Origin: Streptomyces sp. NBC_01224
GTDB lineage: Bacteria; Actinomycetota; Actinomycetes; Streptomycetales; Streptomycetaceae
Assembly: GCF_036002945.1 (NCBI RefSeq)
Contig: NZ_CP108529.1
Location: 7,125,001 to 7,189,000, forward strand
DNA length: 64,000 nucleotides
Direction of reading: 5' to 3'
The stretch's first letter is position 1. The number at the start of each line of letters is the position of its first letter. Made by a program: the position numbers and the translations under genes. Positions 45,537 to 53,748 of this stretch are shown here, piece by piece. Under the pieces are notes generated by a model. It saw nothing but the letters and a program-made list of their open reading frames with translations. It was not told the DNA's origin and made no database searches.

Positions 45537-46865
45537 CTACGGCCTGAAGTTGCGGCTCAGACCCTGCCACACGTCGTCGTAGCCACGCTGCAGATGGCCG
45601 GCGGTCGCCGCCTGCCCGGTCGCCGTCACCGGCCAGCGGGTCTCGAACATGAAGGCGAGACCGTCGTCGATCTTCTGCGGCTTCAGCTCCGCCTCGCTCG
45701 CCCGGTCGAAGGTCTCCCGGTCCGGGCCGTGCGCCGACATCATGTTGTGCAGCGAGCCGCCGCCCGGGACGAAGCCGCCCTTGCCGGCCGTCTTCGCGTC
45801 GTACGCGCCCTCGATCAGGCCCATGTACTCGCTCATCACATTGCGGTGGAAGTACGGCGGCCGGAAGGTGTCCTCGCCGACCAGCCAGCGCGGCGCGAAG
45901 ACGACGAAGTCGACGCCGGCCAGACCGGGGGTGTCGGACGGAGAGGTCAGCACCGTGAAGATCGACGGGTCGGGGTGGTCGTAGCTGATCGAGCCGATGA
46001 CATTGAAACGGTGCAGGTCGTAGACGTACGGGGTGTGGTTGCCGTGCCAGGCGACCACATCGAGCGGCGAGTGGTCATAGGTTGCGGACCAGAGGTTCCC
46101 GCAGAACTTGTTGACCACCTCCACCGGGCGGTCGTCGTCCTCGTACGCGGCGACGGGGGCGAGGAAGTCCCGGGCGTTCGCCAGGCCGTTGGCGCCGATC
46201 GGGCCGAGGTCGGGCAGGGTGAACGGCTGGCCGTAGTTCTCGCAGACATAGCCGCGGGCGGTGGCATCCAGCAGCTCCACGCGGAAACGGACACCGCGCG
46301 GGATCAGTGCGATGTGCCCCGGTTCGGCGCGCAGCAGGCCCAGTTCGGTACGGAGCAGCAGGCCGCCCCGCTCCGGGACGATCAGCAGCTCGCCGTCCGA
46401 GTCGCTGAACACCCGGTCGGTCATGGACGAGTTGGCGTGATAGAGGTGCACGGCCATGCCGCTGCGCTGCGTCGCGTCGCCGTTGCCGCCGAGGGTCCAC
46501 AGACCGGCCAGGAAGTCCGTCCCGGCCGCGGGCTCGGGGAGCGGATCCCAGCGCAGCCGGTTGGGGTCGGGCGCGGATTCGGTGAACGGGGCGGTGCGCA
46601 CTGCGCCGTTGTCGATGCGGACGAACGGGGGATGAGCGGCCGACGGGCGGATCCGGTAGAGCCAGGAACGGCGGTTGTGCGCCCGCGGTTCGGTGAAGGC
46701 CGAGCCGCTCAGCTGCTCCGCGTAGAGCCCGAGGGGCGCGCGCTGAGGCGAGTTGCGGCCGTGCGGCAGCGCTCCTGGCACTGCCTCCGAGCTGTGTTGA
46801 TTGCCGAAACCGGCGGAATGCTCAAGCCCTTCCGCGGTCTTCCTCGCCTGCTCGATGCCGCTCAT
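45537..46865 (-). CDS. hmgA: Homogentisate 1,2-dioxygenase
   Basis: A 442-residue ring-cleaving dioxygenase that converts homogentisate to maleylacetoacetate in tyrosine and phenylalanine catabolism. The N-terminal EGLEHSAGFGNQHSSEAVPG is characteristic. Iron ligands lie in PPYFHRNVMSEYMGLIEG (His and Glu), with a further His in GGGSLHNMMSAHGPD. The ATG at 46865 has AGGAG seven bases upstream. It leads an apparent operon with a GntR regulator. A palindrome at 46886-46911 in the divergent spacer is a likely control site. Confidence 0.96.
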   Translation of the reverse strand: MSGIEQARKTAEGLEHSAGFGNQHSSEAVPGALPHGRNSPQRAPLGLYAEQLSGSAFTEPRAHNRRSWLYRIRPSAAHPPFVRIDNGAVRTAPFTESAPDPNRLRWDPLPEPAAGTDFLAGLWTLGGNGDATQRSGMAVHLYHANSSMTDRVFSDSDGELLIVPERGGLLLRTELGLLRAEPGHIALIPRGVRFRVELLDATARGYVCENYGQPFTLPDLGPIGANGLANARDFLAPVAAYEDDDRPVEVVNKFCGNLWSATYDHSPLDVVAWHGNHTPYVYDLHRFNVIGSISYDHPDPSIFTVLTSPSDTPGLAGVDFVVFAPRWLVGEDTFRPPYFHRNVMSEYMGLIEGAYDAKTAGKGGFVPGGGSLHNMMSAHGPDRETFDRASEAELKPQKIDDGLAFMFETRWPVTATGQAATAGHLQRGYDDVWQGLSRNFRP

Positions 46866-46885
46866 GTGCGCTCCTGGTGCCGAAG

Positions 46886-46911
46886 GAATCCTATGGACAA
46901 CCGTAGGAATC
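46886..46911. promoter_or_regulatory. Palindrome between hmgA and beta-helix gene
   Basis: GAATCCTATGG (46886-46896) and CCGTAGGAATC (46901-46911) form an imperfect inverted repeat, 9 of 11 pairs with a 4-bp spacer, centred 33 bp upstream of hmgA. Its position suits an operator for the hmgA promoter. A TTCCAAAAGTTGAA motif about 45 bp further right may be a second site or part of the beta-helix promoter. Confidence 0.55.
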
Positions 46912-46986
46912 GGATCGGTGCGCGTCAACGGCATTCGTGGTGCACAGGGGGTTCCAAAAGTTGAACAATGCTCTACTCTCGCGCAC

Positions 46987-49110
46987 ATGTCGTGGACACG
47001 AAGACTTCTGGTGGTCCTGGCGGCGCTCGCCGTCGCCCTCCTCGCGGCTCCGGCCGCCCAGGCGCACGAGGAACGTCCGGTCACCCTGCCCGACGGAACC
47101 GGCAGCGTCCCCGTGTACCGCACCGGCGAACCGGATCTGCTGGTCTGCAAGAGCGACCGGGCGGACTTCGAGCGCCGCATATCCGGCTTCCCCGACGAGC
47201 TGCGGGCCCGGAACCTGCAGCTGTTCGACCGCTGCCAGAAGTCCGGCTACCGCCATCTGCAGCAGGCCGTCGACGCGGTCGGCAGGCCCGGCATGAACAT
47301 CGCGATCCTGCCCGGCCTGTACGAGGAGGAGCCCTCACTGCCCAAGCCGGCGGGGGAGTGCACTCGCCTGAAGGCGCCCAACTCCAAGCTCGGCTACCAG
47401 ATCCTGTCCTACGCGCAGCAGGCGCAGTGCCCGCACAACCAGAACCTGGTGGCGATCCTCGGCAAGAAGAACCTCCAGATCGAGGGGACGGGCGCCGAGC
47501 GCACGGATGTCGTCATCGACGCCAAGTACCAGAAACTCAACGCGATCCGCGCGGACGGCTCCGACGGCATCTACTTCAAGAACTTCACCGCCCAGCGCAC
47601 CACTTTCAACTCCCTGTACGTCCTGGCGCAGGACGGATTCGTCATCGACTCCGTCCTCACCCGGTGGAACGACGAGTACGGCTTTCTGACCTTCGCGAGC
47701 GACCACGGGCTGTACAGGAACTGCGAGTCGTACGGAAACGGCGACTCCGGCATCTACCCCGGTAGCGCGTCCGACATCAACGACGGGTACGGCTACAAGG
47801 TCCCGCGCTACTCGATCGAGATCACCGGCTGCCGCAGCCACCACAACATGGTCGGCTACTCCGGCACCGCGGGCGACTCCGTCTACGTTCACGACAACGA
47901 GTTCGACCACAACATGGGCGGCGCCTCGATGGACAGCGCCTTCCCCGGCCACCCAGGACTGCCGCAGAATCACGCCCGCTTCGAACGCAACCTGATCCAC
48001 GACAACAACGCCGACTACTACCCGTATGTCGCCGACGGGACCTGCGCCAAGCCGCCCGTGGACCGCGGCTACGAGGACGGGGTCGTCTGCCCGCAGATCT
48101 CCATGCCGCCGGGCTCCGGCATCATCACCGCCGGCGGCAACTGGAACCTGTACGAGAACAACTGGATCTACGGGCAGCAGCGCGCCGCCTTCTTCCTGAC
48201 CGCGGTCCCCGCCTTCATCCGCGGCGAGAGCGCGCTGTCCAAGCAGGCCGACACCTCCCACCACAACCGGTATGCGGGCAACCACCTCGGCACGGACAAG
48301 GCGGGCAACTCCCGGCCCAACCGAACCGACGTGTTCTGGGACGGCCAGGGCGACGGCAACTGCTGGCAGTCGGACACCGGGCCGTCCTCCCCGCGCACCC
48401 TGCCCACCTGCGGCTCCGAGCGCGGCGCCGTGTCCGGACGCACCGACCGGCTCGTCGGCGAACCGGTCAAACTCGCCCAACTGCTGGTCTGCGCCGACTA
48501 CAACGTGCAGGCGCGACGGCTGCCGGCCGGCTGCGACTGGTACGGAGCACGTGGCATCGAGCGCATCGAGGTACAGGTGACGCTGGCGATCGCGGTGGTG
48601 CTCGCGCTGGTCGGCGGGGTGCTGTGGTGGCGCAGACTGCGCGGCAGCGGGCTCGCCACCGCGGTCACGGTGCTCGGCGCGACAGGCCTCGGGCTGGACG
48701 TGGCCGGATCGACGATGGGGCTGGCCTCCACCTATGTGCCCGCGCTGGCACTGCTGCTGACCGGGGTGTGGTGGACCGGGATCGGGCTGGTGCTGCGGGG
48801 CGGACGGCCCTGGCTGGGCTGGACCACGGTGGTCCTGGGTGCGCTCACCCTGCTCGACGCCGTCGACAAGGCCGTGTTCATGATCCCGTGGATTCCGCTC
48901 AGCCCGGCCTGGGTGCGTGGACTGCTCGGTGTGATCTGGGTGGTGTGGGCCGTCGTGGCCGCCGCCAGGCACGGCGAACGGGGAGCGTCGGGCGAACAGG
49001 AAGTGTCGGAGGAGGGCCCTGCTCCGGACGCGGGCGTGGACGCGCCTGCCGCTCCGGCCCCCGCTCCGGCCGTCGCTCCGGCCCCCGCCCCTGAAGGAGA
49101 CGCATCGTGA
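46987..49110 (+). CDS. Exported right-handed beta-helix protein with C-terminal membrane domain
   Basis: A 707-residue protein. A signal peptide ends near AAQAHE (residue 28). Residues about 90-480 form repeats typical of right-handed parallel beta-helices (NLQIEGTGAERTDVVIDAKY, IEITGCRSHHNMVGYSG, VYVHDNEFDHNMGG). At least four hydrophobic helices follow from about residue 528, then an Ala/Pro-rich tail. This resembles NosD-like helices joined to a membrane anchor. ATG at 46987 was chosen; the longer frame runs into hmgA promoter DNA. The stop overlaps the lipoprotein start (GTGA), so translation is coupled. Function is unknown. Confidence 0.8.
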   Translation: MSWTRRLLVVLAALAVALLAAPAAQAHEERPVTLPDGTGSVPVYRTGEPDLLVCKSDRADFERRISGFPDELRARNLQLFDRCQKSGYRHLQQAVDAVGRPGMNIAILPGLYEEEPSLPKPAGECTRLKAPNSKLGYQILSYAQQAQCPHNQNLVAILGKKNLQIEGTGAERTDVVIDAKYQKLNAIRADGSDGIYFKNFTAQRTTFNSLYVLAQDGFVIDSVLTRWNDEYGFLTFASDHGLYRNCESYGNGDSGIYPGSASDINDGYGYKVPRYSIEITGCRSHHNMVGYSGTAGDSVYVHDNEFDHNMGGASMDSAFPGHPGLPQNHARFERNLIHDNNADYYPYVADGTCAKPPVDRGYEDGVVCPQISMPPGSGIITAGGNWNLYENNWIYGQQRAAFFLTAVPAFIRGESALSKQADTSHHNRYAGNHLGTDKAGNSRPNRTDVFWDGQGDGNCWQSDTGPSSPRTLPTCGSERGAVSGRTDRLVGEPVKLAQLLVCADYNVQARRLPAGCDWYGARGIERIEVQVTLAIAVVLALVGGVLWWRRLRGSGLATAVTVLGATGLGLDVAGSTMGLASTYVPALALLLTGVWWTGIGLVLRGGRPWLGWTTVVLGALTLLDAVDKAVFMIPWIPLSPAWVRGLLGVIWVVWAVVAAARHGERGASGEQEVSEEGPAPDAGVDAPAAPAPAPAVAPAPAPEGDAS

Positions 49111-49955
49111 AGGATTCCCGCAGGCGACTGCTGCCCGCCCGGCCGGGTGTCGCAGCCGTCACCGTGCTCACCGCAGGCGCGCTCGTGTTCGGTGCGAGCG
49201 CCTGTGGTGGGCGGGCCACCACCCACCACAAGCCCGGCACCAGCCATGAGCAGGCCAGCGGCAGCGTCGGCCGGCTCCTTGCCGCCGACGACGGCTCCGG
49301 CCACCGGCTGCGCCAGGTCGACGCCAAGGGCGCCCCCGCGGTGACGGTCGGCGTACGGCCGGACTCCGAGGACGGGTGGAACGTCCATCTCTCCGTACGG
49401 AACTTCCGGTTCACCCCGGACAGCGTCGGCGGCGCCGCTCTCCTCGGGCGCGGCCACGCCCGCCTCTTCCTCGACGGCCACCCCCTCGCCCGGGTCTACG
49501 GCTCCTGGTACCACCTCCCCGACTACCTCGTCCGCAGCGCCGGCGGCGGCGCCCGCCTCACCGCCCGCCTCTACGCCGACGACCACACCGCCTGGGCCGT
49601 GAACTCCGCCCCGATCCAGGCCACCACCTCCCTCACCACTGCCTCCGCACAGCCCACCGCCCCCGCGCCGCACCAACCGGAAACGCCCCGGCCCGACACG
49701 ACCCTTGAGATCGTCGTCTCCCACGGCAAGGTCAGCCCCGCCCCCGGCCGCACCGAGATCAAGAAGGGCCGGATCATCGAACTCCGGGTCCGCAGCGACC
49801 ACGCCGACACCCTCCACGTCCACGGCTACGACAAGGAGGCCCGGCTGCCCGCGGGAAAGACCGTCACCCTCACGTTCACCGCCGACCGCACCGGGCTCTT
49901 CGAAGTCGAGACGCATGAGTCCGACCTGCTCCTGACCCAGCTCGTCGTACGGTGA
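49107..49955 (+). CDS. Cupredoxin-like lipoprotein
   Basis: A 282-residue lipoprotein. The signal sequence ends at ASAC (Cys33). After an unrecognised region with FRFTPDSVGGAAL and a Pro/Thr linker, the C-terminal about 95 residues look like a cupredoxin fold: TEIKKGRIIELRVRSDHADT, LHVHGYDKEARLPAGKTVTL, TFTADRTGLFEVETHESDLL. A full copper-site (His, Cys, His, Met) is not evident: His residues occur (LHVHG, ETHES) but no Cys near the C-terminus, so metal binding is uncertain. GTG at 49107 has AAGGAGA upstream. It is coupled on both sides (GTGA). Confidence 0.75.
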   Translation: MKDSRRRLLPARPGVAAVTVLTAGALVFGASACGGRATTHHKPGTSHEQASGSVGRLLAADDGSGHRLRQVDAKGAPAVTVGVRPDSEDGWNVHLSVRNFRFTPDSVGGAALLGRGHARLFLDGHPLARVYGSWYHLPDYLVRSAGGGARLTARLYADDHTAWAVNSAPIQATTSLTTASAQPTAPAPHQPETPRPDTTLEIVVSHGKVSPAPGRTEIKKGRIIELRVRSDHADTLHVHGYDKEARLPAGKTVTLTFTADRTGLFEVETHESDLLLTQLVVR

Positions 49956-51235
49956 GCGTCCTCGCCCATGGCATCGGCGCCCAGCACGACCTTCCGCTGT
50001 CCCCCTTCTACGCCTTCGCCGGGGCCTTCGCCGCGCTCTTCGTCTCCTTTCTCGCGCTCGGCCTTCTCTGGTCCTCCTCCCGATTCCGCGGCGACCGGGC
50101 GGGCAGCCCGCTCCCGGGCGCCGTCCAGCGCCTTGCCGACGCGCGCCCCACCCGTATCGCCGTGCGCGTACTCGGACTGGCCGCCGCCCTGTTCGTCACG
50201 CTCCACCTCCTCCTCGGTCCGGACGACCCGGACCGCAACCCGGCCCCCGGCGCCGTCTACGTACTCCTCTGGGTCGGGCTCGTCCCCGCCTCACTCCTTC
50301 TCGGCCCCGTCTGGCGACTGCTGAACCCGCTCCGTACCGTCCACCTCCTCGGCTGCCGCGCGCTCGGCCGCGATCCCGCCGCAGGCCGCCCCCTTCCCGT
50401 ACGCCTCGGTCTCCGGCCCGCCGCGGCCGGGCTCCTGGCCTTCACCTGGCTCGAACTCGTCGCCCCCGACCCCGCATCGACCACCGCCCTCCTCCTCTTC
50501 CTCTCCCTCAACGCCGCCGTCCACCTCGCAGGCGCCGCCCGCCACGGCGCCGGATGGTTCGACCACGCGGACGCCTTCGAGGTCTACTCGGGGCTGCTCG
50601 CCCGGCTCTCCCCGCTCGGCCGGCGCCCCGCCGACCACCGCCTCGTGCTCCGCTCCCCTTTCAACGGCCTCGATGCCACCCCGCAGACCCCCGGACTCGT
50701 CGCCACCGTCTGCGTCATGCTCGGCTCCACCGCCTACGACGGCTTCTCGGACGCCCCCTCCTGGATCGCCACGGTCCAGACCTCACCCCTGGGCCGCACC
50801 ACCGCGGCCACGCTCGGACTCTTCGGCGCCGTCGCCCTCGTAGCCACCCTCTATGCCCTCTGCGCCGGCGTCACCCGGCTGATCTCCGGTCAACTCCGCC
50901 ACCCCCTCACCGCCTTCGCGCACTCACTCGTCCCGATCGCCCTCGGCTATCTCATCGCCCACTACTTCACGCTCTTCGTCACCGAAGGACCACGCACAGT
51001 CATGGTGGCATCCGGCACCGACAATCCCGTCCCGCCCGAGCCGCCCCTGGGTCCGGGCGGCGTCGCCACGCTCCAGGTCGCAGCGATCGTCCTCGGCCAC
51101 GTACTCGGCGTCATCGCAGCCCACGACAGGTCCGTGCGCCTCTTCCCGCCCGGCCGTGCCGTCGCGGGGCAACTCCCGCTGCTGGTCCTGATGATCACGT
51201 ACACCATCGGCGGGCTGTCCCTGCTCATCGCGTGA
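49952..51235 (+). CDS. Polytopic membrane protein of envelope operon
   Basis: A 427-residue integral membrane protein with about ten hydrophobic segments (FAGAFAALFVSFLALGLLW, VYVLLWVGLVPASLLLG, LLLFLSLNAAVHLAGAA and others). I do not recognise its family. The arginine-rich loop GLLARLSPLGRRPADHR and conserved PFNGLDATPQTPG lie in the middle. GTG at 49952 overlaps the previous stop as GTGA. With the beta-helix protein and cupredoxin-like lipoprotein it forms a three-gene coupled unit, which suggests one envelope process, perhaps metal or electron handling. Confidence 0.75.
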   Translation: MSVLAHGIGAQHDLPLSPFYAFAGAFAALFVSFLALGLLWSSSRFRGDRAGSPLPGAVQRLADARPTRIAVRVLGLAAALFVTLHLLLGPDDPDRNPAPGAVYVLLWVGLVPASLLLGPVWRLLNPLRTVHLLGCRALGRDPAAGRPLPVRLGLRPAAAGLLAFTWLELVAPDPASTTALLLFLSLNAAVHLAGAARHGAGWFDHADAFEVYSGLLARLSPLGRRPADHRLVLRSPFNGLDATPQTPGLVATVCVMLGSTAYDGFSDAPSWIATVQTSPLGRTTAATLGLFGAVALVATLYALCAGVTRLISGQLRHPLTAFAHSLVPIALGYLIAHYFTLFVTEGPRTVMVASGTDNPVPPEPPLGPGGVATLQVAAIVLGHVLGVIAAHDRSVRLFPPGRAVAGQLPLLVLMITYTIGGLSLLIA

Positions 51236-51288
51236 CGGCCGCACCGGCACCGACCGACCTGCCACCCGCAGAGGAGACCCACGGCATC

Positions 51289-51909
51289 ATGGATCCCGTG
51301 CCCCATGCGAACACGAACCTCCGCCGCGCCCCCGTGCAGCAGCGCAGCGCCGAACGCCTCGCCCGGATACTCGACGCCTGTGCCGAACTCCTCGACGAGA
51401 CCGGATACGAGCAGCTGTCCACCCGTGCCGTCGCCGTCCGCGCCGAGGTCCCCATCGGCTCCGTCTACCGGTTCTTCTCCAACAAGCGCGCGCTGACCGA
51501 TGCGCTCGCCCGGCGCAACCTGGACAGCTACGCCGAACGCATCACCGCCCGCCTCGCCACCATCCCGGCCGCCGACTGGCGCAGCGCCATCGATGCCGTC
51601 CTGGACGAATACCTGGCCATGAAACGCTCCGTGGCCGGCTTCGCCCTCGTCGACTTCGGCGCTCCGGCCCCCGATGATGACCCGGCCGGTGACGCCAACC
51701 ACCGGGTCGCCGGCCGGCTCACCGAACTGCTCTCCGGGCACCTCGGCCGGGCCCCCGACGAGGAGCTGCTCCGGACGATCCTGGTCTGTGTCGAGGCCGC
51801 CGACGCCCTCCTCCAACTCGCCTTCCGCACCGTCCCGTCGGGCGACCAGGCCATCGTCGGCGAGACCCGCGTCCTGCTCCGGGCCTACCTCGCACAAGTC
51901 CTCGACTGA
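51289..51909 (+). CDS. TetR family transcriptional regulator
   Basis: A 206-residue TetR protein with a complete HTH (RRAPVQQRSAERLARILDAC, then YEQLSTRAVAVRAEVPIGSV and YRFFSNKRALTDALARR). The ATG at 51289 has GAGGAG about 13 bases upstream. A GTG at 51232 in the same frame overlaps the membrane-protein stop as GTGA, like the other junctions of this operon, and would add 19 residues; either start is possible. It probably autoregulates the envelope operon, being its last gene. Confidence 0.85.
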   Translation: MDPVPHANTNLRRAPVQQRSAERLARILDACAELLDETGYEQLSTRAVAVRAEVPIGSVYRFFSNKRALTDALARRNLDSYAERITARLATIPAADWRSAIDAVLDEYLAMKRSVAGFALVDFGAPAPDDDPAGDANHRVAGRLTELLSGHLGRAPDEELLRTILVCVEAADALLQLAFRTVPSGDQAIVGETRVLLRAYLAQVLD

Positions 51910-51920
51910 CCGCGAGGGCC

Positions 51921-52173
51921 GCGTCCCACGGCAAGCTCAAGGCGCTGCTCCGCCGCGGCGGCACCCTCACCGTCGTCGACCCGCGCCGCACCCGCACCGC
52001 CCGGGCTCCCCGTCCGGCCGCACCCGGCAAGGGCTTTGCCCTCGGGCGACGGCAGCCGGCTCGACCCGCTCTCCGGCACCGCCGTGCTCAACGGCATCCC
52101 GGTGGCGGTGACGCCCGCCGCGACACCCGACGACATGAGCCAGGGAGTGCCGCCGGTTGTGCCCATCACGTGA
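51921..52173 (+). pseudogene. Remnant of molybdopterin-dependent oxidoreductase
   Basis: Two pieces in different frames survive. The first (about 51924-52000) reads SHGKLKALLRRGGTLTVVDP followed by RRTRTA, the VxDPRRTxTA motif of the MGD-binding domain. The second (about 52045-52173) reads SRLDPLSGTAVLNGIPVAVT, the end of the dinucleotide-binding domain found at the C-terminus. Hundreds of residues between them are missing. A frame change and stop at 52171-52173 complete the remnant. Positions 52174-52306 are a plain upstream region for the transporter, with GTCAAC-N5-GTTAAC at 52214-52230. Confidence 0.65.
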
Positions 52174-52306
52174 TCACCGCGTTGACCTGGTGTTTTGCTC
52201 GTATTGCTCGCATGTCAACATCTTGTTAACGCTGCGAGGCGCGCCCTAACGTCATCCGCACCGCCGACTCCGGTGGGAGTTCAAGGGTGAGCGATAGGTA
52301 TCCCAT

Positions 52307-53746
52307 ATGCTGACAATCCTCGGCTTTGCCATGATTGCGACCTTCCTGGTCCTGATCATGATGAAGAAGATGTCGCCGATCGCGGCGCTGGTCCTGATCC
52401 CCGCACTGTTCTGCGTCGCCGTCGGGAAGGGTGCGAAGCTCGGCGACTACGTCATCGAGGGTGTCGGCAATCTGGCCCCGACCGCCGCGATGCTGATGTT
52501 CGCCATCGTCTACTTCGGCGTGATGATCGACGTCGGCCTCTTCGACCCGATCGTGCGGGGCATCCTGCGCTTCTGCAAGGCCGACCCGATGCGGATCGTG
52601 GTCGGTACGGCGGTGCTCGCCGCGATCGTCTCGCTCGACGGTGACGGCTCCACCACCTTCATGATCACCGTCTCGGCGATGTATCCGCTCTACAAGCGCC
52701 TCAAGATGAGCCTGGTCGTGATGACCGGTATCGCCGCCACGGCGAACGGCGTCATGAACACCCTTCCCTGGGGCGGCCCCACCGCCCGCGCCGCCACCGC
52801 GCTCAAGCTGGACGCGGGCGACATCTTCGTCCCGATGATTCCCGCGCTCGGCGTCGGACTGGTCGCCGTCCTGCTCCTGGCCGTCGTGCTGGGCCGGCGC
52901 GAGCGCAAGCGGCTCGGCACGCTCACCCTCGACGAGGTGCTGACCACCGAGACGGTCACGGAGTCGGAGACGGTTCTCGTCGGGGCGGGCGGCGGCAGCG
53001 ACCGTACCGGCAAGAGCTCCGGCGGAAGCGGAAGCGGAAGCGGTACGGGCACGGGCGCTGTCGGCGACGAGGCGGCGGACGCCGAAGCGGATGCGGACGA
53101 GGGCTTCAAGGGCCTGGACCCGGCCCGCGCCACCCTGCGCCCCAAGCTCTACTGGTTCAACGCGGGCCTCACCGTCGCCCTGCTCACCGCGATGATCATG
53201 GAACTGATGCCGATCCCGGTGCTCTTCCTGCTCGGCGCGGCACTCGCCCTCACCGTCAACTTCCCCCACATGCCCGACCAGCGGGCCCGTATCGCCGCCC
53301 ACGCCGACAACGTCCTCAATGTCTCCGGCATGGTCTTCGCAGCCGCCGTCTTCACCGGCGTCCTCTCCGGCACCGGCATGGTCGACCACATGGCCGACTG
53401 GCTCGTCGGCGCGATCCCCGACGGCATGGGCCCGCACATGGCGATCGTCACCGGCATCCTGAGCATCCCGCTGACGTACTTCATGTCCAACGACGGCTTC
53501 TACTTCGGCGTCGTCCCCGTGCTCGCCGAGGCCGGTGCCGCCCACGGTGTCTCCCCGCTGGAGATCGCCCGCGCCTCCCTGGTCGGACAGCCGCTGCACA
53601 TGTCGTCCCCGCTGGTCCCGGCCGTCTATGTCCTCGTCGGCATGGCGAAGGTCGAGTTCGGCGACCACACCAGGTTCACCGTCAAGTGGGCCGCGCTCAC
53701 CTCACTCGTGGTGCTCTGCGCCGGACTCCTCTTCGGAATCATCTGA
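52307..53746 (+). CDS. CitMHS family citrate-metal:proton symporter
   Basis: A 479-residue membrane protein with 11-12 hydrophobic segments. The N-terminal LTILGFAMIATFLVLIMMKK, IDVGLFDPIVRGILRFCKAD and DGDGSTTFMITVSAMYPLYK are hallmarks of CitMHS (Mg/Ca-citrate uptake). A flexible Gly/Ser-rich stretch (residues about 229-247) interrupts the middle. The C-terminus keeps MSNDGFYFGVVPVLAEAGA. The following MFS gene starts two bases after its stop, suggesting an operon. Transport substrate (Mg or Ca citrate) is inferred from family. Confidence 0.93.
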   Translation: MLTILGFAMIATFLVLIMMKKMSPIAALVLIPALFCVAVGKGAKLGDYVIEGVGNLAPTAAMLMFAIVYFGVMIDVGLFDPIVRGILRFCKADPMRIVVGTAVLAAIVSLDGDGSTTFMITVSAMYPLYKRLKMSLVVMTGIAATANGVMNTLPWGGPTARAATALKLDAGDIFVPMIPALGVGLVAVLLLAVVLGRRERKRLGTLTLDEVLTTETVTESETVLVGAGGGSDRTGKSSGGSGSGSGTGTGAVGDEAADAEADADEGFKGLDPARATLRPKLYWFNAGLTVALLTAMIMELMPIPVLFLLGAALALTVNFPHMPDQRARIAAHADNVLNVSGMVFAAAVFTGVLSGTGMVDHMADWLVGAIPDGMGPHMAIVTGILSIPLTYFMSNDGFYFGVVPVLAEAGAAHGVSPLEIARASLVGQPLHMSSPLVPAVYVLVGMAKVEFGDHTRFTVKWAALTSLVVLCAGLLFGII

Positions 53747-53748
53747 CC

